A stretch of 58,913 nt of DNA from CAZBUK01 sp964495085 (GCA_964495085.1 CAZBUK010000015.1:1-58913), one strand, 5' to 3'; positions 27,701 through 36,647 are shown, counted from the stretch's first letter. The notes: generated by a model not told the origin, from the letters alone. Numbers and translations are program-made.

Positions 27701-28017
27701 CGTTCTATTCGGGCACCGGAACATATACCATGGAAATCCGGATACCGGCGGGTTATACGAAGGGCAAACTATTCCTGGAGGTCGATTGTGGCGAGAACGT
27801 TCTCGAGGCGAGCGTGAACGGACTGCCCGGTATCGTCCAGCCCTGGCATCCGTACCGCATCGACGTGACCGGCTTGCTGCATGAGGGTAGGAATACGGTG
27901 GAGCTAAAGGTTACCAATACGCTGATCAACATGCTCGAGGCGGTCAGAAAGGAATCGGGTATCTTTTCGAACCCGCGAATAATACACGAACATGTATATG
28001 AGTTACACCTTACCTAA
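24745..28017 (+). CDS. GH106-like glycoside hydrolase (alpha-L-rhamnosidase-type), cytosolic
   Basis: 1090 residues from ATG 24745, five bases after AAGGA. It starts without a signal peptide and is probably cytosolic. The N-terminal half matches the GH106 type: ILPFWFWNGELDPKEMEWQL, GIPGVFLHGRFGLKVPY, IDMWVYDEMNWPSGTA, PGFYTDEP, GHLLFEEWL and CESMGGTYWDCTLERMKW. The DEMNWP, YTDEP and CESMGG segments carry acidic residues likely to be catalytic, though exact assignment needs a structure. A beta-sandwich, galactose-binding-like C-terminal region begins near residue 820. GH106 enzymes remove alpha-L-rhamnose from pectin-like glycans; the specificity here is an inference. The ribokinase gene follows 27 bp later. 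Confidence 0.75.
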   Translation: MSFSEKVLKGETLTPDNFTNPPKELGILPFWFWNGELDPKEMEWQLREYKDKGIPGVFLHGRFGLKVPYVSDEWFERVKIAVDLAKRIGIDMWVYDEMNWPSGTAERQVLKKYPHLTQRYLELVALQVDGPLFTFLEATDSRYVNTGDSHPIAAFACTEEEYRNGIRNLIDLTPNLSFNKVVPWEAPAGKWRLLYFLEKEVPYYIDTLDPESTEKFIEITHERYKQAVGKDFGTIVPGFYTDEPAMHYYQVGIDNFVVPWSKRMFKIFRERRGYDLRPHLPALYTSVGEETARIRYDFWRTLSEQYTDTYYKRLRRWCEENGVLFTGHLLFEEWLRLQARCEGNIFKHLEQMHLTGVDHLYPKIGTEEEPDQHVALKLASSAAHHFGSKRLLCESMGGTYWDCTLERMKWIMNWEYVLGVNLFNNHGYHYSIEGERKRDWPPSQFYQHTWWKHYDSFTTYANRLSHILTGGRHVAKVLILFPLTGIWANYIPQSRTKVGNVIEFDFNYLTDTLLRLHYDFDYVDEDILAKAKIRNGRIHIADEEYSILIIPPTTHIKRSTYDAMRKFLGSGGNIVSATLLPVEFMETKQNKAAGEIGKMFGADPEKLLRAFENGGKNRRRTVSKSGKGKIFFLQGEALHASKPKAELRRILRACAVPDVEINDEEVFYLHRIKDGYDIYLLVNTTQTGKKGIEVSFEKTGRPELWDPNTGAVTPVTVFDVKNGRLTLKLDFPPSEARIVVLNGKISKPYVTESNFVVEGFDGKTIRGYGNPNGRGNVKIRTSGGIKRLSTGSLPPLKPIRSGSRLPFKAEGDNVLCVSTWKMLVGNGSNDGGEYYRPDFDDGDWLPVTLGAWEMQLPQERDNVSYPVTLWYRTEFEMKYVPRNTRLLIDGFSGSNYALYINGSEVRDKGRRSSLDAEIKEVDIHEFVREGMNSVAVRLEVNRRTDGILDQLKIVGDFALKENRGKYVIVEPKSSLAVGDWTGQGYPFYSGTGTYTMEIRIPAGYTKGKLFLEVDCGENVLEASVNGLPGIVQPWHPYRIDVTGLLHEGRNTVELKVTNTLINMLEAVRKESGIFSNPRIIHEHVYELHLT

Positions 28018-28044
28018 TTGGTGAATGCTCGTTGGAGCAATTTC

Positions 28045-28977
28045 ATGGCTAGTGATAAAACACTTGTAGTTGTCGGCAGTGCGAATATGGATCTGGTCGT
28101 ATCCTCAAAACGGTTTCCCAGACCGGGTGAGACGGTTTTGGGAAAAGAGCTTCTCATGTTTCCGGGCGGGAAGGGAGCCAATCAGGCGGTATGCGCTGCG
28201 AAGCTGGGAGGTAACGTTGCGTTTATAGGCAAAATGGGATCAGATATATTCCGGGACCGGCTTTATAAAAGCATGCACCACGACGGGGTGAATGTCGATC
28301 ATATTCTCATGGATGAAACCGTCGCAACGGGCGTTGCGCTGATCATAGTCGACGATGCGGGAGGAAACGAAATCGTCGTGGTACCGGGAAGCAATATGAA
28401 ATTATCGCCCGCGAATGTCGGAGCCAAGAAGGATCTCATCGGTGGTGCACGGGCAGTATTGCTGCAATTGGAAATCCCTATAGAGACGGTCATTGAAACG
28501 GCCGAGATCGCTGCGGAAGGCGGCGCGATAGTCATCCTGAATCCCGCACCGGCGAGGAAACTGCCGAAACGACTTCTCGAAAAACTGGATTATATCATTC
28601 CAAACGAAACCGAAGCGGAATTGCTCACCGGCATACCGGTGAAATCGATTGCATCCGCCAAACGGGCGGGAAGAAAACTGCTCGAACATGGAGTGAAAAA
28701 CGTCATCATCACGCTCGGGGATAAAGGTTCAGTGTTTATTCATGAAGACGCTGCGGAACTCTTCGAAAGCGTCCGCGTGAAAGCCGTCGACACCACGGCT
28801 GCAGGGGATGCGTTCAACGGCGCGTTCGCATATTCGCTGGTAAACGGAATGACCGTGGGAGAAGCGATTCGTCTTGCGAATACCGTTGCCGCATTATCGG
28901 TCACACAAATGGGGGCCCAGAGTTCGATGCCCACGATGCGCGAACTCGATACGTTTACAATGGTGGACGCCTCCTGA
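28045..28977 (+). CDS. rbsK: Ribokinase (PfkB family), canonical copy
   Basis: 310 residues from ATG 28045, GGAG upstream. The first 16 residues contain GSANMD, giving N14 and D16 that match the ribose contacts of E. coli ribokinase. GGKGANQAVCAAKLGG (about 42-57) and DTTAAGDAFNGAF (near 252) are the two PfkB signatures, the second with the catalytic Asp. It would phosphorylate D-ribose to ribose-5-phosphate in the cytosol. An RbsD pyranase gene follows 64 bp later, matching the usual partnership. A second, altered ribokinase-like gene lies at 56836. Confidence 0.92.
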   Translation: MASDKTLVVVGSANMDLVVSSKRFPRPGETVLGKELLMFPGGKGANQAVCAAKLGGNVAFIGKMGSDIFRDRLYKSMHHDGVNVDHILMDETVATGVALIIVDDAGGNEIVVVPGSNMKLSPANVGAKKDLIGGARAVLLQLEIPIETVIETAEIAAEGGAIVILNPAPARKLPKRLLEKLDYIIPNETEAELLTGIPVKSIASAKRAGRKLLEHGVKNVIITLGDKGSVFIHEDAAELFESVRVKAVDTTAAGDAFNGAFAYSLVNGMTVGEAIRLANTVAALSVTQMGAQSSMPTMRELDTFTMVDAS

Positions 28978-29041
28978 GCTTTAAATCGACTCTTCTGTCA
29001 ATCTACGAACATGCTGCACAATCCGGAAATGGGGCTGCATA

Positions 29042-29446
29042 ATGAAGAAAATCGGAACGCTCAATGCGCAATTATCGTACGTCATTGCTTCAATGGGACA
29101 TAGCGACAAATTGGTCGTTTGCGACAGCGGATTGCCGATGGCCCACGATAAGGAAATTGTCGATCTTGCGCTTACACAGAATATCCCCCGTTTTATCGAT
29201 ACCCTAAGGGTTGTTCTTGAAGAGTTGAAAGTCGAAAAAGCAATTATTGCTGAGGAGATGATCGCTGTAAACCCGAAGGTGCATCAGGAAACTCTAAAGG
29301 TTCTCGACGGTATTCCGATCGAAACAGTATGTCATCAGGAATTCAAGGAACTGACGCAGGCGGATGAGAACATTACTTTCGTCAAAACCGGCGAAGCGAC
29401 GCCATATGCCAATATCATACTGGTCGCCGGCGTCACCTTCGATTGA
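29042..29446 (+). CDS. rbsD: D-ribose pyranase, canonical copy
   Basis: A 134-residue protein, full length for RbsD/FucU. The active-site pattern is complete: H20 and D28 in MGHSDKLVVCDSG, H98 in CHQEF, and Y122 and N124 in EATPYANIIL. RbsD interconverts the beta-pyranose and furanose forms of D-ribose, feeding ribokinase. It lies directly after the ribokinase gene and 51 bp before the aldo/keto reductase. The positions agree with the known residue numbers of the family, so function is fairly secure. Confidence 0.92.
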   Translation: MKKIGTLNAQLSYVIASMGHSDKLVVCDSGLPMAHDKEIVDLALTQNIPRFIDTLRVVLEELKVEKAIIAEEMIAVNPKVHQETLKVLDGIPIETVCHQEFKELTQADENITFVKTGEATPYANIILVAGVTFD

Positions 29447-29497
29447 GCGTCAGGATCCTGACCAAGTATATTAAATGAAAATAGCAGTTCGGAATAC

Positions 29498-30517
29498 ATG
29501 AACTTCAGAATATTGGGAACTACCGGCTGGCGGATCTCGGAGATCAGCTTCGGAGCCTGGGCCATCGGCGGCGATATGTGGGGACCGCAGGACGATCAGG
29601 AATCGATCCGCGCACTGCATGCCGCAATCGACTCGGGAGTAAACCTGATCGATACAGCGCAGGGATACGGCAAGGGACACAGCGAGAAATTGATCGGAGA
29701 GGTGCTGTCGCAGCGGAGTGAAGAGATCTACGTCGCTACCAAGATCCCCCCCGTTCCCGGCTCCCAATGGCCCCCGCCCGAGAATGCGGATTCCTCACGG
29801 CTTTTTCCCCGGAACTATATTTTCGAGCAGTGCGAGAAATCCCTCCGTCGATTGGGTCGCGAGTATATCGACATTTATCAGTTTCATACCTGGGCTACCG
29901 CATTCAACATACAGCATGAATGGTTCGAGGCGATGTCCCTGCTCAAAGAACAGGGTAAGATTCGCGCGATCGGGGTCTCGGTGCCGGACACGACTCCGGA
30001 TAACGTGATCGGCGCTCTCGCGCTCGGTAAGGTCGATACCGTTCAGGTCATATACAATATTTTCGAACAGTATCCCGAATGGAATTTATTCCCGGTTGCC
30101 GAGAAACTGGGAACAGGGATCATTGTTCGTGTCCCGCTCGATGAAGGAGCGCTGACCGGGAAATTTACGGAGGAAACGACCTTTCCCGAAAGCGATGTGA
30201 GGCGTAACTATTTCAGAGGCGGGAATCTCCCGGCCGTGGTAAGAAAGGTGCGGGAGATACAAGCCTGTAAGAACGAACAATATCCCGATATGTCTCTGGC
30301 AGAATACGCGCTCAGGTTTTCTCTGAGTCATCCTGCGGTCGGTACCGTCATTCCGGGAATGAGAAATGTCGCGCAGGTAACAATGAATATCGCTGCATCG
30401 GACGGTAGAGTGCTGTCGGCCGGCCATAAGAGAGAACTTGAAAGATTTGCATGGCGGAAAGATTTCTGGCACGCCGAGTATGGACCAGACGGCCTACCAG
30501 CTCACTCCGGCGCCTGA
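29498..30517 (+). CDS. Aldo/keto reductase
   Basis: A 339-residue NADPH-type aldo/keto reductase. The catalytic tetrad is visible: Asp in NLIDTAQGYGKGHSEK, Tyr in the same segment, Lys in YVATKIPP and His in YIDIYQFHTW. GNLPAVVRKV and the C-terminal TVIPGMRNVAQV belong to the cofactor-binding region. Such enzymes in sugar loci often reduce or oxidise sugar aldehydes, ketones or keto-glycosides. The preceding pyranase and following glycosidase suggest catabolic use, but the substrate is not shown by the sequence. Confidence 0.88.
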   Translation: MNFRILGTTGWRISEISFGAWAIGGDMWGPQDDQESIRALHAAIDSGVNLIDTAQGYGKGHSEKLIGEVLSQRSEEIYVATKIPPVPGSQWPPPENADSSRLFPRNYIFEQCEKSLRRLGREYIDIYQFHTWATAFNIQHEWFEAMSLLKEQGKIRAIGVSVPDTTPDNVIGALALGKVDTVQVIYNIFEQYPEWNLFPVAEKLGTGIIVRVPLDEGALTGKFTEETTFPESDVRRNYFRGGNLPAVVRKVREIQACKNEQYPDMSLAEYALRFSLSHPAVGTVIPGMRNVAQVTMNIAASDGRVLSAGHKRELERFAWRKDFWHAEYGPDGLPAHSGA

Positions 30518-30628
30518 TCAACAACGGATGCTCTCTGCGAACTTCCGGAAGCGTGGTAAATACTGTCTATACGGTTGAGCGGAGCTAAAATTGCCCGACC
30601 AAGGGATCTGAGAATAAAGGAGGTTTCA

Positions 30629-32074
30629 ATGAAATATATATTTATCTTTATTGTCTTCCTGCTACCGTTGTACGGATGCTCTCCGGCCGGGGACGATCCG
30701 GCGGTGATTCTCATATATGATAAGCTGTTTCGACCGGGCGATGAGGAGTTCTTCCATGTCCCGGTGGGACTCTGCGAAGATTATCCGGAAGAATCGACTA
30801 CGCTCGAGATCATCCGGAACGATATGGAGCTGCTTAAAAATACCGATCTACAACTCCTCCGCATCTCATTCGGTTGGGACGGTATCGAGGAAGAGAAGGA
30901 TGTATATGATTGGCTGTTCTGGGACGATTTCGTGAGGATTGCGGTCGATGAGTATGGTATCACCCTGATCCCGTACATCTGTTACACGCCCCAATGGAAC
31001 TCAACCGGCGATTCGACGAACTACTGGAACCATCCGCCGGTGGATTACGAGCAGTTCGGTAAATTCATGTACAATCTCGTCCTTCGGTATAAGGACAGAA
31101 TTAAAACCTGGGAGGTCTGGAACGAACCGGATATTGAGTTTTTCTGGAACGGTTCGATCGAGGATTTCGCAAAATTATATAAGATCGGCGCGGAAGCAGT
31201 CAGACGAGCCGATCCGCAGGCGAAGATTGTATTCGGCGGTCTCGCACACCGGGTCGAGTTTCTTGAGCGGCTCTTTAGAGATTTCGGGATTAGTCCCTAT
31301 GTCGATGTCGTCAACTTTCACAGCTACCGGGAGACATGGGACGGACGTCCCGCCGAGGATATTATCGACTATGTGCATGAAGTGGCATCGGTCATCGAAC
31401 GGTACGGCGACAACCAGCCGCTCTGGATGGCAGAGGTGGGATACAGCACCTTCCGCTCAAACGGCTATGTATCGATCCACTATAATGCATATTACGATTA
31501 CGAGAAAACTCCCGAGTATCAGGCAGTGCATATGTTCAAGACGCTCACCATGCTGCTGGCGACTGAAAAACTGTCGGCAATCGCCTGGTATGAGATCAAA
31601 GACCTTGAGCCTCATGAGGAGGTTATCGGCGACGTGAACAACCGTCATCTCGGTATCGCGTATGTCGACTGGTCGCCGAAACCGGCACAACCTTCACTCC
31701 GATTCTTTAACCGGCTGTTTTCGTTACCTTACCGGTCGGTCACGGAAAATCTGGATATTGTCACTCATGAGCGATCGGACAGCCGCGTTTTCGCGTTTGA
31801 GCAGGAGGATGGGAGTGTGGTCGTCGTCGGCTGGCTTCAGACGAACCTACCCGCGAATCGTACAAACGATCAATCCGGAAAGATGAAGGATATGCGCCGG
31901 GAGCTAATAGAGATCCGGATTCCCCTTATGCTGCACGGTACAGCGACGCGCTATAACGAACTCGGAGATGCACAACCGTACGATGCGGTCGTCCATGCAG
32001 ACGAAGCGACCGTACTCAGGGATCTCGAACTGACCGGCGGCAGCATCGTTATCATCCACCTGGAACCCCGATAG
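30629..32074 (+). CDS. Lipoprotein glycoside hydrolase, clan GH-A (GH39-like)
   Basis: 481 residues from ATG 30629, with a strong AAAGGAGG site (30616-30622). The signal ends in the lipobox LYGC with Cys17, so the enzyme is tethered to a membrane. The (beta/alpha)8 fold carries E166 in TWEVWNEPD (acid/base) and E269 in LWMAEVGYS (nucleophile), the clan A pattern. The remaining context (LHNMELLKNTDLQLLR-like start and WYEIKD near residue 330) suggests GH39 or a GH5-like family, perhaps a beta-xylosidase or similar. In a xylan-like locus an exo-acting surface or periplasmic enzyme is plausible. No CBM is seen. Confidence 0.78.
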   Translation: MKYIFIFIVFLLPLYGCSPAGDDPAVILIYDKLFRPGDEEFFHVPVGLCEDYPEESTTLEIIRNDMELLKNTDLQLLRISFGWDGIEEEKDVYDWLFWDDFVRIAVDEYGITLIPYICYTPQWNSTGDSTNYWNHPPVDYEQFGKFMYNLVLRYKDRIKTWEVWNEPDIEFFWNGSIEDFAKLYKIGAEAVRRADPQAKIVFGGLAHRVEFLERLFRDFGISPYVDVVNFHSYRETWDGRPAEDIIDYVHEVASVIERYGDNQPLWMAEVGYSTFRSNGYVSIHYNAYYDYEKTPEYQAVHMFKTLTMLLATEKLSAIAWYEIKDLEPHEEVIGDVNNRHLGIAYVDWSPKPAQPSLRFFNRLFSLPYRSVTENLDIVTHERSDSRVFAFEQEDGSVVVVGWLQTNLPANRTNDQSGKMKDMRRELIEIRIPLMLHGTATRYNELGDAQPYDAVVHADEATVLRDLELTGGSIVIIHLEPR

Positions 32075-32094
32075 ATTCCGCACGAGCGATCGAT

Positions 32095-32553
32095 ATGAAG
32101 ATAAAACAGATGAAGGCAACAACAGATAATTTTTCCGTTTTCGGCAAACTCGTTACTCTCCCGACCGCAGAACCGACGGCGGAGGGTCCGACATTCAGGT
32201 TCTGGTCCGATATCGCGGATTATACTATCGAAGGGGAAACGGAAATCGGCCTCTGCACTGTCTATAAGCAGGCGGACGATGAGGTGCAGGTCGTGGAACG
32301 GCATCTCAGAACACCCGAGCTGTTGATTCCAGTTGATGCTCCGTTCATCCTGCCGGTAGCGGGACCCGACGGCACAGTTTCGGCATACCGTGTCGATCCC
32401 GGAGAAGCAGTCGTAATCGATGAAGCGGTCTGGCACGGTCCGTGCATCCCCGTGGGAAAACAAACGTGTACCTATTTCGTAATTTTTCGAAAAGGAACGC
32501 CGTTCGAGGATGTGGAGAAACGTAACGTTCAGAAAACAACGATCGAAGACTGA
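32095..32553 (+). CDS. Ureidoglycolate lyase-like (AllA-type) cupin
   Basis: A 152-residue small cupin with the family pattern VERHLRTPELLIPVDAPF and AVVIDEAVWHGPCIPVG. True AllA converts ureidoglycolate to glyoxylate and urea, but homologues in sugar loci are common and their substrates unknown. The gene lies 20 bp after the GH39-like gene and before a DUF6259-like gene, in a plant-glycan region without allantoin genes. A role in processing a sugar lactone or keto intermediate is an inference. Confidence 0.65.
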   Translation: MKIKQMKATTDNFSVFGKLVTLPTAEPTAEGPTFRFWSDIADYTIEGETEIGLCTVYKQADDEVQVVERHLRTPELLIPVDAPFILPVAGPDGTVSAYRVDPGEAVVIDEAVWHGPCIPVGKQTCTYFVIFRKGTPFEDVEKRNVQKTTIED

Positions 32554-32639
32554 ATCGGGAATGTATCAAAGATCCCATCGAGACTCGAAAGGGATTTAGG
32601 CGTTGCAGCATATTCATTTTAGAAAATTATTCGCCAGAA

Positions 32640-34325
32640 ATGAATCAAGTGTACACTCTTACGGCAGGCGGGCTGCGCATTGTATTTGAGGCGGATCGAT
32701 TCCGTTTCAAAGAAATCAGGAACATCATAACCGATAAAACCTATCTTGCCGGCGGAACCTACCGGCTGATCGCACGTCCGCTCGATGCGGTTTCGGATCC
32801 CGCCTTCCTTACGGAGATAAAATCGGTGAAGGAACAGCACGGGGTTATTACCTTTATTTTCGGGGACGAAGCGAACCGCTACATCTGCGAAATGAAAATC
32901 GACGGTACGCCGGAGGGCGTCCGGTTCCGGGCAAAAGTGATCGGACCGACACCGCTCTGGATGATCGAGTGGGAGGTCGGCGCCCTCGAATTCGACGAGG
33001 TGATCATTCCCGCCCTCGGCGGACAGTCGCTTGGCAGCGGCATGCCGCGCGATACCACGCTCTCGTATAAATATCCGTTCTGGTGGAACGCACAGTTCGC
33101 AATTGGTTCTTCAGGAAACGATGGTATTCTCTTCCAGGCAGCGGAGGAGGTACCGAGGATGAAGATGCTTCGGGTCCGGAAATCTGAAACCGGATTCAGG
33201 TTGGTTTACGGCTTCGAGTGTAACGGACTCCACCCTTCGGAGACGCTGGAAGGCGAATGGTCGGTGCGGGCGTTCCATTCGGGATGGAGAAGCGCAGTCG
33301 ATATGCACCGGGAGTGGATGGAATCGGCATACCGCCTGTTGCCCGTTGAACGGCATACGCATTTTCCTGGGTGGATGAGAGATATAAATTTCATTCTCGA
33401 AATGTGGGGGATAGGAAAAGAACAACCTGAGCCGCTGCATACGTTCGATGAAATGAAACGGCGCCTTGATGAATTTGCGTCATTGCATCGGCCGGAACGG
33501 ACGCTCGTCTACGTTTCCGGTTGGGCGGAGCATGGGATCGATTCACGGGCTCCCGACTATAATCCCTCCGAGGAGCTGGGAGGATCGAAGAAATTTAAAG
33601 AGTTCGTCGATCATGCCCGGAAGCTCGGATACCGGGTGATGATCCACACAAACGTGCTTGCGATGACCTTCTCGCATTCGCTATTCAGGAAATTCGAAAA
33701 ATATCAGGTTGTGGATGTATTCGGCAGAAAGCAATCGTGGGGATTGGATATGGACGGCGATTGGCTGGCGGAACCGTATTTTGCCTACATCAATCCGGGA
33801 TATGCCGCCTGGGGTGATTTGATGGAATCGGTCATCGGAAATCTGGTCCGCTCGTATGCGATCGATGCGGTTTTTCTCGACCAGACACTTCTGGCCTTCA
33901 ACGTCGGCGCGGGTCCGGACTTCTTGAAAGGTATGCGGGATCATATCGAACGGCTGCAGCAAGCCTTCCCAGAAATACTCTTCGGAGGTGAAGGTATCAA
34001 CGAATATATCCTGCGTGCGCTGCCATACGTCCAAATCCATGGAATTGACAGCATCGCAGACGTGCACGGGATGGAGGGGAGAGCGGAGTGGCGGAGAGCT
34101 CATCCGGTTTCGACATATTTAATGGGAAAGTATACAAGGTTCGGTGCGCATCTGCTCACAAAACATCCGTCGCATCCTATGTTCCAGTTTCAGGAAGCGG
34201 CCTATGAGAAGCTGAGCGTCATCCCCGCGCTCGTGCTGTACAACAACAAGCAGGAGATCGATCTCCCCGAAGTCAGAAAGATGATTGCTCGTGCCGAACG
34301 AGGTATCGGGATCATGCCGGACTGA
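32640..34325 (+). CDS. Glycoside hydrolase-like TIM-barrel protein (DUF6259-like)
   Basis: A 561-residue protein without a signal peptide. An N-terminal beta-sandwich (about residues 1-230) precedes a barrel-like part with LHRPERTLVYVSGWAEHG, GYRVMIHTNV, IDAVFLDQT (Asp on a barrel strand) and LFGGEGINEY. This layout resembles DUF6259 proteins and clan D-like glycoside hydrolases. The acidic residues at AVFLDQT and FGGEGINE are candidate catalytic positions, but I cannot prove activity or name a substrate. It starts 86 bp after the cupin gene and precedes an oxidoreductase and an isomerase, so it probably acts on imported oligosaccharides. Confidence 0.5.
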   Translation: MNQVYTLTAGGLRIVFEADRFRFKEIRNIITDKTYLAGGTYRLIARPLDAVSDPAFLTEIKSVKEQHGVITFIFGDEANRYICEMKIDGTPEGVRFRAKVIGPTPLWMIEWEVGALEFDEVIIPALGGQSLGSGMPRDTTLSYKYPFWWNAQFAIGSSGNDGILFQAAEEVPRMKMLRVRKSETGFRLVYGFECNGLHPSETLEGEWSVRAFHSGWRSAVDMHREWMESAYRLLPVERHTHFPGWMRDINFILEMWGIGKEQPEPLHTFDEMKRRLDEFASLHRPERTLVYVSGWAEHGIDSRAPDYNPSEELGGSKKFKEFVDHARKLGYRVMIHTNVLAMTFSHSLFRKFEKYQVVDVFGRKQSWGLDMDGDWLAEPYFAYINPGYAAWGDLMESVIGNLVRSYAIDAVFLDQTLLAFNVGAGPDFLKGMRDHIERLQQAFPEILFGGEGINEYILRALPYVQIHGIDSIADVHGMEGRAEWRRAHPVSTYLMGKYTRFGAHLLTKHPSHPMFQFQEAAYEKLSVIPALVLYNNKQEIDLPEVRKMIARAERGIGIMPD

Positions 34326-34379
34326 CAGCCGCTCGCATCGTCCGGGAGTCTAACGTACATTTCGAAAACTGTTTGGACT

Positions 34380-35543
34380 ATGAAAACAATCAAAGTCGCC
34401 GTCATCGGAACCGGATTTATCGGTCCCGCACACGTTGAAGCGCTGCGCCGGGTGAACGGAGTGGAGGTTATCGCTCTCGCGTCGAACGATCCGGAGCGTG
34501 CCAGGTCGGTCGCCCAGCATTATTCCATTCCCCGATATTACGATACCTGGGAAGCGTGTGTACGCGATCCTGAGGTCGATGTAGTCCATAACTGCACGCC
34601 GAACAATCTCCATTACGATATCAACCGGGCGGTACTTGAATCGGGGAAGCATATTGTGTCGGAGAAGCCGTTGACGCTTACTTCGGAAGAATCTGCCGAT
34701 CTCGTCGACCGGGCGCGGCATTCGGGCGTCGTCCATGCGATAAATTTCAATTATCGTTTCTATCCGCTCATTCAGCACGCGCGCGCAGTTGTCGCAGCCG
34801 GTGATATCGGAGAAATCTATCTTGTGCACGGGCATTACCTGCAGGACTGGCTCTATTATGATACCGACTACAACTGGCGCCTCGAAAGCAGGCTCAGCGG
34901 CGCTTCGAGAGCGGTAGCAGACATCGGTTCCCACTGGTGCGACCTGGTACAGTTCATATCAGGTCTCGAGATACGTGAAGTATTCGCCGAGCTTTTTACG
35001 GTTCATAAGAAGCGGAAACGTCCGGCGCGTACGGTAGAGACGTTTAAAGGGAAAGAGTCCGACGGCGGAGGATCGGTCGAAGAAATTCCGATAGATACCG
35101 AGGATGCTGGCACCGTGCTGCTGCGTTTCTCGAACGGCGCTCATGGCGTGTGCACCGTATCTCAGGTGAGTGCAGGGAGAAAAAACCGCGAATGGTTCGA
35201 GATCGACGGGAGTAAACAGGCGCTTTCCTGGAATCAGGAAGAGCCGAACTCGCTCTGGGTCGGCCACAGGGAAAAATCCAATGAGATCCTGATAAAGGAT
35301 CCCTCACTCCTCACCGATGCGGCGAGAAAGTATGCACACTATCCCGGGGGGCATCCGGAGGGTTATCCGGACGGCTTGAAAAACCTGTTTATGAACGTGT
35401 ACGAGTTCATCCGCGAAGGGAAAGATCCCATCGGAGATAAACCAGACTTTCCGACGTTTGAAGACGGGCATTGGGAGAACCTGATAACCGAGGCGGTTCT
35501 GAAATCGAATCGCACGAAACAATGGATCGGCATCGAAAGATGA
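34380..35543 (+). CDS. Gfo/Idh/MocA-family oxidoreductase
   Basis: A 387-residue NAD(P)-dependent sugar oxidoreductase. The Rossmann start reads VAVIGTGFIGPAHVEAL, the H-I-V-S-E-K-P-L segment carries the conserved EKP lysine, and ADIGSHWCDLVQFISG lies where family members have a catalytic histidine. The C-terminal beta-sheet domain is complete. These enzymes oxidise sugars or inositols, including position 3 of glucosides. The gene is followed by a TIM-barrel sugar isomerase, a partnership well known for keto-sugar and inositol catabolism. The substrate is not visible. Confidence 0.9.
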   Translation: MKTIKVAVIGTGFIGPAHVEALRRVNGVEVIALASNDPERARSVAQHYSIPRYYDTWEACVRDPEVDVVHNCTPNNLHYDINRAVLESGKHIVSEKPLTLTSEESADLVDRARHSGVVHAINFNYRFYPLIQHARAVVAAGDIGEIYLVHGHYLQDWLYYDTDYNWRLESRLSGASRAVADIGSHWCDLVQFISGLEIREVFAELFTVHKKRKRPARTVETFKGKESDGGGSVEEIPIDTEDAGTVLLRFSNGAHGVCTVSQVSAGRKNREWFEIDGSKQALSWNQEEPNSLWVGHREKSNEILIKDPSLLTDAARKYAHYPGGHPEGYPDGLKNLFMNVYEFIREGKDPIGDKPDFPTFEDGHWENLITEAVLKSNRTKQWIGIER

Positions 35544-35645
35544 GAGGAGTACGGGGTAATTCTCTCCGCCCGGCTCTGCAATAAACTAAAACCTCAGATC
35601 TTCGGATCGATCAGAATTGTTGCATTATGTAATAGGAGTTACTCA

Positions 35646-36572
35646 ATGAAAATAGGATTTCTGACTGCGTGTCTTCCCGGTGTCCCGCTCGGCGAACTGG
35701 TCTCCTGGTCGGCGAAGCAGGGCTTCGATACGCTCGAGCTCGCAGCATGGCCCGTAGAATCTACCCGCGACTATAAGGCCGGACAGATCGACGCGGCACG
35801 ATTTACGAAGCGCGATGCGCAGCGGGTACTGGAACTCTTTTCGGAGCACGGACTCGAAATATCCGCGCTGGCTTACTACGACAATAATCTCGATCCCGAT
35901 CCCGTGAAGCGTTCTGCAATTCTGGCACATCTGAAGAAGGTGATCAACGCCGCCGGCCTGCTCGGAGTCGGACTAGTCGGGACATTCGTCGGCGGACGCC
36001 CCGATAAATCGCCCAAAGAAAATATAAAGGAGATCGGCAAGGTATTCCGTCCGGTTGTCAGATACGCTGAAGACAAGGGAGTAAGACTAATGATCGAGAA
36101 TTGCCCGATGGAGAACTGGCAGCGGTTCGGGCTCCCCGGTAATTTCGCGTATTCACCCGAACTCTGGGATGCACTGTTCGCCGAAATACCGTCGGATAAT
36201 TTCGGGCTCAACTTCGATCCGTCGCATCTCTACTGGCTGGGTATCGATCATATCCGCGCAACGAAGGAATACGCTCCGAAAATATTCCATGCGCATGCCA
36301 AGGATACGGAGATGGTCGCCGACGGGGTCTATAGGTACGGACTCTTCGGCACACAAATCGATCCAACCCCATGGAAATCGGGCTTCTGGCGCTACCGGAT
36401 GCCGGGCCTCGGAAAGATCGACTGGAACGCTTTCATCTCGACGCTTCAGGAAAACGGATATGACAAGGTGCTCTCGATCGAACACGAGGATCCTATCTGG
36501 GAGGGATCGGAAGAGAAGGTGAAAAAGGGACTCAGATTAGGACTCAAACATCTCGCACAGTTCGTCGTCTGA
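35646..36572 (+). CDS. Sugar isomerase/epimerase, xylose isomerase-like TIM barrel
   Basis: A 308-residue AP-endonuclease-2-like barrel. Metal ligands are suggested by VRLMIENCPMENW (Glu), FGLNFDPSHLYWLG (Asp, His), FHAHAKDTE (His, Asp) and VLSIEHEDPIWEG (Glu). The family includes inosose dehydratases, tagatose epimerases and hydroxypyruvate isomerases. Adjacent to the Gfo/Idh/MocA gene, it probably acts on the product of that enzyme, for example a keto-sugar. An AGGAG site lies before ATG 35646. Confidence 0.88.
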   Translation: MKIGFLTACLPGVPLGELVSWSAKQGFDTLELAAWPVESTRDYKAGQIDAARFTKRDAQRVLELFSEHGLEISALAYYDNNLDPDPVKRSAILAHLKKVINAAGLLGVGLVGTFVGGRPDKSPKENIKEIGKVFRPVVRYAEDKGVRLMIENCPMENWQRFGLPGNFAYSPELWDALFAEIPSDNFGLNFDPSHLYWLGIDHIRATKEYAPKIFHAHAKDTEMVADGVYRYGLFGTQIDPTPWKSGFWRYRMPGLGKIDWNAFISTLQENGYDKVLSIEHEDPIWEGSEEKVKKGLRLGLKHLAQFVV

Positions 36573-36647
36573 TCGTCGAATACCGGCCATGAACTCAACG
36601 CTGATTATACGCTTGTCAACGAACGAATAACAAAATACGACTCGCAC

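Noticed and set aside
29015..29023. Operator half-site TGCACAATC before rbsD
   Set aside because: Only one half matches. The other arm is unrelated.
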